Shown here piece by piece: positions 46,700-57,215 of a stretch of DNA of 64,000 nucleotides. The position numbers were made by a program, and so were the translations under genes. The stretch is from Liolophura sinensis. Taxonomy: Eukaryota; Mollusca; Polyplacophora; Chitonida; Chitonidae. The DNA lies in NCBI RefSeq assembly GCF_032854445.1, contig NC_088306.1, forward strand, positions 20,865,764-20,929,763, given 5' to 3'. How positions within the stretch are numbered: the stretch's first letter is position 1; every line of letters starts with the position of its first letter. The notes beneath the pieces are model-generated. The model was not told where the DNA came from, searched no databases, and worked only from the letters and a program-made list of their open reading frames with translations.

Positions 46700-48660
46700 A
46701 ATTCAGGTCAAACTTACATCTTTGCTGCGTTTTCCCTGTGAGTAGGCTGATATTCTCAAAATCTCTACTAGCACAGTATCCACAGGCAGAAAGCTCCACG
46801 CGATTTACGACTCTAATCAGTTATGTTAAGACATGTCTGGGACCGGCCTCAGGGCAACAGATAGTCATGCTGGGACTGACTGCCGCTTACACCAAACAAA
46901 ACAAACAAAATCGAGATATATGATAAATGATACAGACTTCGTTTTTTCTCAGAAACGTGCACAAAACTGTTAAATAATGATCTCAAAACCCCTATAATGT
47001 CCGTTGACTGGAAAACGGTATATAAGAAATTATATGACATTAGAAGTTGTTTCGGTGATATCTACGCTGCATGGCTTTATGCAGCTGACTTAATTGTAGG
47101 GGTTAGGTTTGTAGGTTAGGTTATATCTGGTATTCAGGCAGACAGACGTTTATCTTAATCCCAGATTATGCAATGTATACTATAAGTCGACCAAGTGATC
47201 GTGCATGGTCTCTTCTACGTTTGCACGCGTGCGTGGTACGGGAAATTTATTCTCCGTCACGGATAACATATACTAGGCAGGGATTGACCCATTTATAGTC
47301 AGCTGTTTAATTTTCATGGAAGCATTTCAATGACACTGTCTGTTAACCTTTACACACATGACTAAAACATCGTCATAATCTTTATACTACTCTCGATAAG
47401 CATGCTGAACAATCTTGTATAGCCTTCAGAAGAAAAATATGTTATTATAACTATAGAGTGGATAAATCCTATGTCGTATCGTATATGTCACAATGTGTTC
47501 ACGCGTATATTATACTCTCTGCTTTGTGGAGGTTTTCAGCTACGAAGAATAATTTTCCTCTACTACGCATGCGTAGAAACATAGGCGAGACGACGGTCAC
47601 TTGTCGTATTTACTGTAGCCTATATAATATATCCAAAGTTTACTAAAAGTTTACAGTTTACTAAAACCCGGATACTATAAAAATGGTATTGTTGCTACCT
47701 CGCTTGGCGCCCAGCGCTGAGAGGTTAGAGCAAGGAAACGGGACTGTTTGGCCCGATGTCAGTATAATGTGACTGGGTGTCATGTCTATTGTCTTCGTTC
47801 ATTTATTAACTAACACTAATTTACTGGTAGCACATGCAAGAGTGAAGTTTTGTTGTGTTATTGAGTCATAGAAGACAATTGTTTTGAAAACCCCTGCCTG
47901 AGCTTAGTCATAAGTTCGAAACCTGTAGTTGTAACCGTACTTGTATAAGTCATACAATATATAGTTTTATACATACACAAATATCTAAAGAGGCTACACC
48001 GGAGATATTTGGCGAAAAGGAAGTAAGCAGAAATCCAATTTTTTCTACTCTTTTAAACTAGAACAAATTATTACTTTCCACAAAAGATCAGTCCCGTGTG
48101 TGCGCATGTTATTGTTCACAATCAATAATAAAGTTCCTAAAACTTTGCATAGCTGGTATATAGCATTATTAATTTGAAAAACATTAGTATCATTTTAACA
48201 CTGTAGGCGTCTGACGTTAACGGAATGACTAATACTCTGCCTAGCAGTATAGCCTCTTTAATTTATTGCTCAGCAGGTGAAACTAACAAGTTACCTTAAT
48301 CTATGTACACCATAGGCAGGGTCAACTCAATGTTCTGGTTTCCGAAATGTATTAATTTATTCATTTGATTGTATTTTAACTTCATGCATATTGAACATTT
48401 TATTTTCACATATAAAGTATGGCGGCCCTGGAAAGTTCGATTTAAATCACGGACCTCTGGCACCTTTCTGACGCATATTCTCACGTGTGACGCACACATG
48501 TCTAGTATTAAACGTCTTCAACCAACGTTATATGAGTACGAGCATCGGCGTCGGCGTCGGCTCCTGTCACTACCCGTACTATCAGTGAGAACGTGGGAAT
48601 CCACAAATTCCCTGCCTAAGGTCGGGATTAAACCTGTACCTCATGTATAGTAGTAATTGA
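46700..48660. other. Intergenic between the two dapF-like genes
   Basis: No gene recognised. Near 47695-47790 (CTCGCTTGGCGCCCAGCGC, GCCCGATGTCAGTATAATG) there is a piece that resembles a dispersed repeat. Possible AATAAA hexamers for the upstream gene lie on the minus strand near 48354 and 48400. Confidence 0.4.
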
Positions 48661-48672
48661 CAAGAAAGTGGT

Positions 48673-49509
48673 TCAGGTGATCTCACGGACCACACCATCG
48701 AACACATGACATGCAGGACCAATTAAATAAACGTCTGAGAAGTCCTTCTCACCCAATCGCCTGGCCGTCACCGTCAGTGTCCCAAGACGCACAACGACGT
48801 TAACTTTCACTGACGTCGGTTCAGTGAACGCTGACCGCCGAGTTACCGTAACAAGCGCAGCGCCAACTGCGCCAGTTCCACACGCTAGCGTCTCACCGTT
48901 GACGCCGCACTCGTAACTTCGCATGGAAATTTCACAGTTGTTTTTGCCACAAGTCCGGACGTACACCTTGACAAATGCCTCTTTTCGTCTGAAATCATAT
49001 AATTTCCGAGTTTCATCACCGTCCTGTTGGACGTCAACGCTTTCTAGGTTGTCGACGTACGTTACTAAGGCACAACTGCCGGTATAAATCTCATAATTAT
49101 TGTTGTCCACTCTATGAATCCCCCGGTCTATATCCGTCATCTTAAGGTGTACCAGACCAGACTGACCATCCACATAGCCGACATGTTCTCCGTCGTACGC
49201 ACAGAACGTAACGTCCTCGTCTGTCGACGCCAGGCCAAGCTGAACTGCAAACTTCACAGCACAACGTCCTCCGTTCCCACAAAACCCTCCTACTCGTCCG
49301 TTACTACGATGGTAGACAAACTCAAAAGCACAGGAAGGATGCTGTGTGTTCTTACAAGAACGAATCTCGACCAACCCGTCCGCACCAATCCCAGCTTTAG
49401 AGTCGCACAATCTGGCGACTAATGCTTCGTCAGATAACTCATTTCGCATCTCTCTGTTATCCACAACTATGAAATTATTCCCTAAACCGTGGTACTTAGA
49501 AAACTCCAT
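48673..49509 (-). CDS. Diaminopimelate-epimerase-family protein (DapF-like), copy 1
   Basis: 278 residues, intronless and complete. Starts MEFSKYHGLGNNFIVVDN, then ARLCDSKAGIGADGLVEIRS, GGFCGNGGRCAVKFAVQLG (first catalytic Cys), TGSCALVTYVDN, MRSYECGVNGETLACGTGAV (second Cys) and DVYLIGPACHVFDGVV. Wording such as YHGLGNNF and GIGADGLVE is closest, from memory, to Bacteroidetes-type DapF. Compared with bacterial DapF, the Asn of NSDG is Arg (YHRSNG), PH of TG-x-PH is replaced, and the Arg of YERG is Cys. A TATA-like TATTTAAAG (49553-49561) lies about 45-50 bp upstream, giving a very short 5' UTR. Copy 2 lies 2.2 kb away on the same strand, so these are tandem paralogues. A role in amino-acid racemisation or epimerisation is likely; the substrate is unknown. 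Confidence 0.93.
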   Translation of the reverse strand: MEFSKYHGLGNNFIVVDNREMRNELSDEALVARLCDSKAGIGADGLVEIRSCKNTQHPSCAFEFVYHRSNGRVGGFCGNGGRCAVKFAVQLGLASTDEDVTFCAYDGEHVGYVDGQSGLVHLKMTDIDRGIHRVDNNNYEIYTGSCALVTYVDNLESVDVQQDGDETRKLYDFRRKEAFVKVYVRTCGKNNCEISMRSYECGVNGETLACGTGAVGAALVTVTRRSAFTEPTSVKVNVVVRLGTLTVTARRLGEKDFSDVYLIGPACHVFDGVVREIT

Positions 49510-49552
49510 AGCTCTTCCCGTTTTTCTGACTTTCTGGTTGCAAAGGAGTGCT

Positions 49553-49561
49553 CTTTAAATA
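49553..49561 (-). promoter_or_regulatory. TATA-like box of DapF-like copy 1
   Basis: TATTTAAAG on the minus strand, 44-52 bp before the start codon. Position and sequence fit an RNA polymerase II core promoter; the transcription start is not shown. Confidence 0.45.
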
Positions 49562-49794
49562 CCCTGTCGGAGTGGTATTTTAGTATGTGCGCCCTGACGT
49601 CAACGATGACCTAAATATCGCGCCGTGCGTGCTGAAACCACTATGAATATATTGACTGGCTGTGTTGTTCAGTTATCAGGGACACCAGGGCAATGGGGTC
49701 AGTACGGTAGGCACTGCGCGTCAAGTCTATTTTTGTGAGCTTATTTCTTGTGGTTCTTGTTGGTGTGGGGTGAAAAGGTCGTGTGTTAGTATTT

Positions 49795-50012
49795 CAGTTA
49801 TCCCACGGCGGTCAGCAATGTGATGAGAGCAAACCGGACAGAGCCCGGGGAAACCCACGACCACCAGCAGGTTGTTGGCGGACTTTCCCACGTACAGATA
49901 GAGTGGAAGTTAGCATGAGCTGGAATTTGAACTCACAACGACCGCACTGATGGTAGGCTCCTGGGTCATTGCGCGGTACTGGCGTGCTAACTCCCTCGAC
50001 CACGGAGGCACC
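49795..50012 (-). repeat. SINE-A, tail-truncated
   Basis: Reverse copy with CGGTCAGCAATGTGATGAGA, AGCCCGGGGAAACCCACGAC, GGCTCCTGGGTCATTGCGC and head CTCGACCACGGAGGC. Confidence 0.87.
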
Positions 50013-50275
50013 AGAATTTAGATAGACTGTTAAAATAAGTCTAACTGAGTTCAGCTCACAAAGAGGCGGTATTTCACCGGTTGGGTGTAAACATTTGCCA
50101 ATTACCAGATTGTCGTTGCTGCTCTGGTTATATTCTGTATGTTGTAGTATCTTATTATACCCATACTATCTTATATTCATAAGCATTTATTCTAAATGGT
50201 AAAGATAAAAATAGACAAATTTAGTGTTACATCAATGCCTTTCAATATTATCAATGTATGTTAAGAATACTTTAC

Positions 50276-50706
50276 GGTGAGCAGCGTTATGGTGGGAGGA
50301 AACCGGGCAAAACCCACGATTATCTGTAGAAAATGCGAATGAAGTTCCTGGAAAGCACGGAACACCGAAGTCATGCTGTCAAAGAAATAATTTGTCTTTA
50401 ATAAACCGCTAGGACAAAGATACATGTACTTTAACTTTGGCCAGAAGCGTAAATTTCATACCAGTGCCAAGAATGGGACACTGCCATATTGTCGCAGACT
50501 TGTGAAAACTCTGTATAGATTGGCATACTTTGCGGGATGCGATAAACCATAAGCAAGATACCCAATCCTTCCAATCCACCACCATTCGGCCCTAACGCAC
50601 TGGGGATTACATCTATGTTGCACACTTTCCTCCCACAATAATGCTGGCTGCCGTCGTATAAGTGAAATATTCTTGAGTAACACCAATCAAATAAATAAAT
50701 AAATCA
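50276..50706. repeat. Two SINE-A fragments
   Basis: Reverse fragment at 50276-50332 (GCGTTATGGTGGGAGGAAAC) and forward tail at 50625-50706 (CACAATAATGCTGGCTGCCG, ending AATAAATAAATAAAT). Confidence 0.75.
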
Positions 50707-50709
50707 TTG

Positions 50710-51330
50710 TAATTCACCCACTGAAAAGCCGGAAAGATGTTTGTATTACTTCCTCCGTCCGATAGTCAAACCACCGTCTACGTACATAAGTGACACTGGT
50801 TATTCCATAAACACACTGAAAAAAGTACGGGCACCATGCACTGGAGTGTACTTGAAGGGTCAAGATTTAAATGTTCGAAAGTTCTGGATATCAAATGCCA
50901 TCCCAAATCTACGGAAACATTCTCTAAGTGCACGTGGACTCAGCTCATCCCGTCGTGCTTCAAATCATTACTTAAAGGGGACTCGATCAGATATGCTGGA
51001 TTATGTAACAGTAGTGCCGAGTTTATTGATAAATTGGAAATATTTTAGTGTAAATTAAGACGCAGGATCTATCCTAACCGAGAAGTCTCTGACTTTTGCC
51101 GTATGATAGCTAACATAATAGACGGCGGTCACACTTGAAGCGTAAACCATAGGTGGCAGAATCTTCTATTTATACCTGTATATATAGCAAGGTATAAAAC
51201 TTCAATTCCAGGGACAGAAGCCCTAAGTTTACCTAATTGCATTTTGTCAGCTTTCGGTCGTACCTGGTTTGGTTGAGATTGAACCATTTTCCGTGTTTTA
51301 TGTGAAGTTATGTAAAGTGAGGGGTTATGA
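50710..51330. other. Intergenic, no gene recognised
   Basis: Overlapping open frames 50741-51058 and 50836-51048 have no recognisable domain. Confidence 0.4.
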
Positions 51331-51342
51331 CCCAGGCATTGA

Positions 51343-51676
51343 GTGAGTGCTTGGGGTTTAACGTCATACTTAACAATTTTTCAGTCATATGACGACGAAG
51401 GAATCCTTAGAGTGCATGTAATGTGCCTCCTTGTAGCAAGACAGACTTCCACTTTTCTTTTATCTAGTGCTGCTTCACTGAGATGCCTTACTGAAGGCAA
51501 GTAAGCCACCCAGCCCGAGCCATTATACTGATAGGAGTCAACCAGTCGTTGAACTATCCCCTTAACACTGAACGCCAAGCGAGGAAGTTACTACTTCACG
51601 TCTTAGGTGTGACCCGACCCAGGATTGACCCGAACCGACGCGGACGCTCTGTACCAACTGTGCTATCGAGGCCGGT
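51343..51676 (-). repeat. SINE-B, full length with 12-bp target-site duplication
   Basis: Reverse orientation: tail GAGTGCTTGGGGTTTAACG, body, then tRNA-like head ending TGTGCTATCGAGGCCGG. CCCAGGCATTGA flanks it at 51331-51342 and 51677-51688. Confidence 0.92.
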
Positions 51677-52349
51677 CCCAGGCATTGAAGCTATGTACTT
51701 TATGTTATATATTAGGTATAAACAGCGTTCGAACGATTCTGTCACCTATGACGTAAACCAACTCGCAGCAACACCTCGACTCTAACTCAAGTGAGGCCGA
51801 TCCCTTTCATCACAACATATAATCCGCATGCGAAATATTACATACTGGGTATATGCTAAAGAAGTATCGGCATATACTTCAGTCTGATAGAACTACATCT
51901 AATTTGTTTTCAGCTAAATTAACGATTGTGTAGGGAAGAGGGAAGAACTTGGAAAAATGATCTCCCGCACTAAGGTAATGTCACTGCATTGATTTAAGTT
52001 GACTCCTATTTTCATACCACCATTCGATCCTAACACACTGCACTTACACTTATGCTACACACTTGGAGCTCACGTACAAACAGCTGACGGCTTATAATAA
52101 TAATTTACCAAAGCATATATTTGGATTAACCAGGAATTATTGTCAAGAGGTACTTGAGAAAGGTCGGTGGTTTTCTTGAGGCTCGGTCGGTTTCCTCCAC
52201 TTCTTAAAGTCACTTCACTGGTACTAATTCGTCAATAGTATCGTGTTAAACCAAAATCAAATGGTTAACAAATGTCTTCTCTTGGCTCTTGGTTTGAAGA
52301 GTTGAGTATACACGTAGCAAGCAAATATTTATTTACGATCTTTACAATC

Positions 52350-52480
52350 TTATTTGATTGCTGTTTCACGCCGTACTCAAGAATATTTAACATATACGAC
52401 GGCGGCTAGTATTATGGCGAGAGGAAACCGGGCATATCCCAGGTTAAATCCGCGACCATCCGCAGGTTGTTTGCAGACAG
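52350..52480 (-). repeat. SINE-A, head-truncated
   Basis: Reverse copy: TTTGATTGCTGTTTCACGCC, GGCGGCTAGTATTATGGCG, CGCGACCATCCGCAGGTTG. Confidence 0.86.
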
Positions 52481-53186
52481 AAAGCAAATAAAACTCACAA
52501 CGACTCATTTATATGAAGATTTATTCTCGTGGTAAGCGATCAGTCGCTGGACAAAGAGGTTGTAGGCTCGTAAGTCACAAACTGTGCTCCTCTCCACACC
52601 CTGCATCTGGAAATCTTAGTTGTACCTAACTATTTGCTATATTGATTGTTACCTTATATTTTAATGTTGATTTAACTTATGTTTGTTCTTTCATTACGGA
52701 TGGAGAAAGATACGCTAAACTGGTGTGTACCAAACACTCTTTTGTAGCGGGGGATTATTCAGCCTAATGGCGGCATGTGATGCGCTGAGGATCTGGTTGC
52801 GGCCAGCGCTTCGCGGTTGATGAAAACGATGGCATCAATCTTAAAACTCGGCGAGGTGAGTGGACAGTCTAACTAACGTGCTGTGTCTGTTATTGGCTTT
52901 CAGAGAAGCTCTGCAGATGCAGATTCTCCCTATGTTCTGAAATCTGCAATCCAGGACGCCACTGTCATTTACCTTTTTGCCCACAATGGACTTAATTGTG
53001 ATACTAATGCTTATAGCAGAAAAAGGCTCGACGTACAAAGAAACAAAAAGCAGAGATACAGCAGAATATATTTCGAAGAAAACAATTCAGAAAAACTTCG
53101 CTTCTAGTTAGACCAGTTAAAAATGCAAAAGTAGGATACACAGAATGTGAAATGGGCCTCGAATCTTAAACCACCAGCATAGAACC

Positions 53187-54257
53187 ATGATGGACATTCC
53201 CGTGTCAAGCACTCCCTTCAACTTTACCAACTGTAGTACAAGCCTTCCTGAAGTCGCTCAGGCTGACCTCTCTGCTTCCTTGTGGCGTCAGATTTACGTG
53301 GTTTGTGTCTCTGTCGTGGCGACTGCAGCTAATCTTATCGTCATTGCCTGCTTGTGGCGGAACCCCAGTTTGGAGGCCACTGGTTTCTCTACCTACGCTG
53401 TCTCCATGGCGTTTACTGATTTACTGGTAGGTGTTGTACTTATGCCTTTTAGGTTCATTCGAATGTTATGGCCAGGGTGGTTCTTACTACTTCCTGCGTG
53501 TGTTGCATGGAAATTTTTGGACCATGGACTCATTTCTGTCTCTATGCTGCTCTATCTGGTTATGAGCTATGACCGGTACCGATGTGTAACAGCCCCACTT
53601 CAATACCGTTCTCAATTCCGGACAACCCGGATATTCCGGATATCCGTGTCCTTGTGGATAACAGGTTTTATCCTGTGGATACCGTACGTACTGCTAAAGG
53701 TATTTATCTATAGTGCGGACTCTTTTCAGACACGGTGCCCTCCGTTTACCTTCGGACCTAACGTTTTTGAGATAATCCAAATAACTGTTGCCTATTATAT
53801 TCCTATTCTGGTCCTCATAATAATGAATACCATTTTACTAAAGAGGCTGAACGTACGGACTCACGGATCAGGTACGCGAAAACCAACAACCGACAGCCGG
53901 CAGAGACCATCCAACATATCAACGGTGAGTGGCGTGATCGGACATCAATACAGACCTTGTACACCTGTGACGAGTGTGTCAGTGAAGATAGTGAGCAGAG
54001 GACATATGTCAAAGAAGGCCTCCCGTTATAAGATCGTCATCCTGACTGTGGTTTTCTGCGTGTTTTGGCTGCCACATTTCATCACGTGGCCTATAAACGG
54101 AATGTGTCGCACATGCGTGTCAGATGATATCAGGGACGATTTTGGATTCCTTACTTATGCACAATCCGCCATTAACCCGCTGATCATCATTTCCACAAGT
54201 ACACAAATTCGTTCCAAGCTATCACGTGCATGTGTTGTGCTCTCGCGGATAAAGTAA
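53187..54257 (+). CDS. Rhodopsin-class GPCR with amine-receptor features (paralogue 1)
   Basis: A 356-residue intronless seven-helix receptor. Alignment with the paralogue at 61557 supports the second Met (53190, MDIPVSSTPFNFTNCSTS) as start. NFT and NCS are N-glycosylation sites. TM1 has AANLIVIA (Asn1.50), TM2 FTDLLVGVV (Asp2.50), TM3 starts with Cys3.25, and an Asp (FLDHGLISVS) lies exactly 17 residues before the Asp of DRY, i.e. Asp3.32, the amine-binding position. It has YDRYRCV, a short third loop, FWLPHFITW in TM6 and AINPLII in TM7, where the usual NPxxY Tyr is Ile. The overall look recalls histamine, muscarinic or trace-amine receptors, but I cannot assign a ligand. A possible AATAAA is at 54478-54483. 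TTGCGGCCAGC near 52800 is shared with sequence near 60028 upstream of the paralogue. Confidence 0.9.
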   Translation: MMDIPVSSTPFNFTNCSTSLPEVAQADLSASLWRQIYVVCVSVVATAANLIVIACLWRNPSLEATGFSTYAVSMAFTDLLVGVVLMPFRFIRMLWPGWFLLLPACVAWKFLDHGLISVSMLLYLVMSYDRYRCVTAPLQYRSQFRTTRIFRISVSLWITGFILWIPYVLLKVFIYSADSFQTRCPPFTFGPNVFEIIQITVAYYIPILVLIIMNTILLKRLNVRTHGSGTRKPTTDSRQRPSNISTVSGVIGHQYRPCTPVTSVSVKIVSRGHMSKKASRYKIVILTVVFCVFWLPHFITWPINGMCRTCVSDDIRDDFGFLTYAQSAINPLIIISTSTQIRSKLSRACVVLSRIK

Positions 54258-54827
54258 ATGCAGATTGTTATAGAGTTGGCGTGATGGTTTTAGCACCAAA
54301 AGGAAATTTAACATCCCAAATGATCGGAAAAACGGCTAACAGAGAAGAATCGTATGAGTACGGTGGTCATCTTGTGCTAGTTCGCAATGGTGCAGATATT
54401 AAAATGACGCGGTTGCCAGCAACGCTTGGCGTTACAAGAACAAAATATCGCAGTTTGCTTTGAACAAACTATTCAGGAATAAACTATTCACCTTAAATTT
54501 ACTTTAGATTGGCATTGTCAAAACATGATATGTTTGCAGGGGTAAGTTTACATACAGAATTACACTGTTCTGTTCTGTGACCTGGAACTCGGTCTTGCCA
54601 TTCGCTACAAAAACCTGCAGTTTTTCCGATGGCATATCATGGATGTAAATGACCCGAACGTCACAAATGCACGGAAACCTGGAAGGAACATTCAATGGTA
54701 AAAGAAATCGCCAAAAAAGGCAGATGACGGGTGGCATTCACCGCCTTACTGTGAGATGCCTTGTACACCTCATGACCCTATGATATAATCTACTAAGGTT
54801 GACTAGAAATAACACTTGAATATCACA

Positions 54828-55000
54828 CATGCTAGTGTCCTGTCTGACCGTTTGTGGGAAAGTCTGCCACCAAACCTGTGGGTGGTCGTGGGTTTCCCCC
54901 GGGCTCTGCCCGTTTTCCTCCCATTATAATGCTGACCGTCGTCATATAAGTGAAATATTCTTGACTATGGCGTAAACACCAGTCAAATAAATAAATAAAT
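54828..55000 (+). repeat. SINE-A, head-truncated
   Basis: GGTCGTGGGTTTCCCCCGGG, CCATTATAATGCTGACCGTC, tail AAATAAATAAATAAA. Confidence 0.88.
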
Positions 55001-55539
55001 TGAATATCATGTTAACTTAACCGATAGAGTTTGTAAGTTAGGCAGTACAGCATGCAGTGTCACCTTTGCGTTGTGGCCTTGTCAGGACTCTCGCTAGCGG
55101 CTCCTCTGTATCTCCGCGTTGTTAACGTTGTTTTTTTTACATTTAATGCCACTGTACAACCTACCGTACGAGCTGGCTTGGTATTATTCATTTTATATGC
55201 ATAAAGCATGTCGGTTGCAGCCCCCTAGCTTGTGGTATTTGAGAATTTAATTCCCCAGTAGGATATCGACTAATAATTAAAATCATTAAGAGGCCGGCAG
55301 AGAGCTGATTTTTTTTCTTAAGTTAATCGCCATGAAGTAGAATGCCAGGAAACGTTGGCGTTTGGGGTAGAAAACACTCTGAAACAGGCTACGGTTTGTT
55401 GGGACTGATTGGTAACTCTGGATAAGAAGGTAGCTGGTTTCCCTATCGGCGTTGGCATATATTTACTGGTTCTCTCTGTGTAAAAGTTTTTCACAATAAT
55501 CTGTACCAGCGAGAGGCTTATTCCAGGCTAAGGGTTTCT

Positions 55540-56240
55540 CATTATTAAAGGAAAAGACCTCTAAAAATCGAAGTAGGCATCACTAAATAGACCACTTAAA
55601 ACAATGCATGAATATATTTCCATTTTTTTTTTAGGATTTTTGTGAAAAGAGCTAAAGGCGTTCAAACATTTCAATTCTAAGGTGGACTTTATGGACCATA
55701 CTGTCAGAGTTTCTGACGTCAGAGGAAGTTTTTCCAACTCTAATCACCAAACTAAATGTTGGAATTATTACCCTCTTTACCCCTGAGTAAAATATCACTG
55801 AAATAATGTTCTCAAAAATATCTTTCTTTTGGTGAACATCAGGGTAAAAAGGTGATGTGACGTCAGACTTCTTAGATACCGTCAATATGGCTCATAAAGC
55901 CCACCAAAAGGTGATGTGACGTCAGACTTCTTAGATACCGTCAATATGGCTCATAAAGTTTTTGGAAGTTTTTCCAACTCTAATCACCAAACTAAATGTT
56001 GGAATTATTACCCTCTTTACCCCTGAGTAAAATATCACTGAAATAATGTTCTCAAAAATATCTTTCTTTTGGTGAACATCAGGGTAAAAAGGTGATGTGA
56101 CGTCAGACTTCTTAGATACCGTCAATATGGCTCATAAAGCCCACCACAGTATTCAAATATCTGAATGCCTTAAAGCTCTCTTCAAAAATCTGAATAAGTA
56201 AATAAATTTATTTTTGCGCATAGTTTTCAGTTGTCTACAT
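55540..56240 (+). repeat. Dispersed repeat with an internal 240-bp tandem duplication
   Basis: The segment starting GGAAGTTTTTCCAACTC occurs at 55724 and again at 55964, with near-perfect identity for about 177 bp. A further partial copy of its end lies at 55910. Ends match 37043-37315 in inverse. Contains four perfect TGACGTCA palindromes (55714-55721, 55858-55865, 55917-55924, 56098-56105). Confidence 0.85.
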
Positions 56241-56285
56241 AATGAACCTTACTTCACATTTTATTTCTTTTACTTTTGGCGTATG

Positions 56286-56405
56286 ATTTATTTATTTGAT
56301 TGGTGTTTTACGCCGTACTCAAGCTTTAAGCATATGTCCTTATAATATTATAGTGAGTGGGTGAGTGAGTGAGTGAGTGCTTGGCGTTTAACGTCGTCTT
56401 TCCAG
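56286..56405 (-). repeat. SINE-A tail fragment followed by SINE-B tail fragment
   Basis: TTTGATTGGTGTTTTACGCC at 56286-56324, then a (GTGA)n tract and GTGCTTGGCGTTTAACGTC at 56352-56405. Confidence 0.75.
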
Positions 56406-56593
56406 ATATTCACAAAGGGCAGCAAACATTAATTAACATTATAGAGAACTGGATCCTTATTACTTATCATTCTATACCGCAGGAACAACTCCACAACTTA
56501 CGAGTGCATATAGACTGAAATATAATTCAATGTTCAGGTTAGGACATCCGAAAATCAGTTCCATCGAAGGAGCAGTCAGTGACGGGTGAAGAC

Positions 56594-57213
56594 ATGGAGT
56601 TTTGGGAAATAATTTTATATTTGTGGATAACCGAGAGAGGAGAGTTCTCTGAGGAAGGCTTTGTCGTCAGATTGTGCGACTCCAAAACTGGGATTGATTC
56701 GGACTGGTTGGCCGAGATCCGTTCTGTGAGAAGGCCCAGCACCGTCCCTGTGCTTTTGTTTATTTATTTATTCGATTGGGGTTTTATGCCGTTATACTGA
56801 TACGGATCAACCAGTTGTTGCACTATCCACTTCACGTTGAACGCTAAGCGAGGAAGTTACAACTTAGGTCTGACTCGACCCAGGTTTGACCCTGGATCTA
56901 CCGCTCCCGAAGCGGGCGCTCTACCAACTGTGCTATCGGGGCCGGTCCTGTGCTTTTGAGTTTGTGTACCACTGTAGCGACGGACGTATAGGAGGGTTTT
57001 GCGGGAAGGGTGGACGAAAAGTTACGAGTGCGGTGTCAGCGGCGATACGGAACTGACGCCATTGGCGCTGCGCTTGTCACGGTAAGTCGACGGTGTGCGT
57101 TCACTGAACCGATTTAACGTCAAAGTACGCTGTTGGTGACGGCCAAGAGCGTTGGTGAAATGGAATTCTAAGACGTGTATCTGACTGGTCTAACATGTCA
57201 CGTCTAGGATTCT
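56594..57213 (+). pseudogene. DapF-like pseudogene interrupted by a SINE
   Basis: Fourth family copy, on the opposite strand. It starts ATGGAGTTTTGGG, continues with GFVVRLCDSKTG, WLAEIRS and STVPVLL, then is broken by the insertion at 56759-56946. After it come FVYHCSDGRIGGFCG, a frameshift at the GNGGRC site, a large deletion to the ACGTGA-like remnant (frame shifted), and DVYLTGLTCHV at the end. GPCR-derived sequence follows within a few bases. Confidence 0.88.
56759..56946 (-). mobile_element. Chimeric SINE (SINE-A tail joined to SINE-B head) with 12-bp target duplication
   Basis: Reverse orientation: the (TTTA)n-TTCGATTGGGGTTTTATGCC part is the SINE-A tail; from TTATACTGATACGGATCAAC on it is SINE-B body and head, ending TGTGCTATCGGGGCCGG. 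CCTGTGCTTTTG flanks it at 56747-56758 and 56947-56958, so it inserted as one unit. Confidence 0.88.
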
Positions 57214-57215
57214 TA

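Noticed and set aside
56759-56946. tRNA gene (the head looks tRNA-like, also at 39286 and 51343)
   Set aside because: A and B box features are present, but no cloverleaf with matching acceptor stem is evident and the sequence continues into a SINE body.
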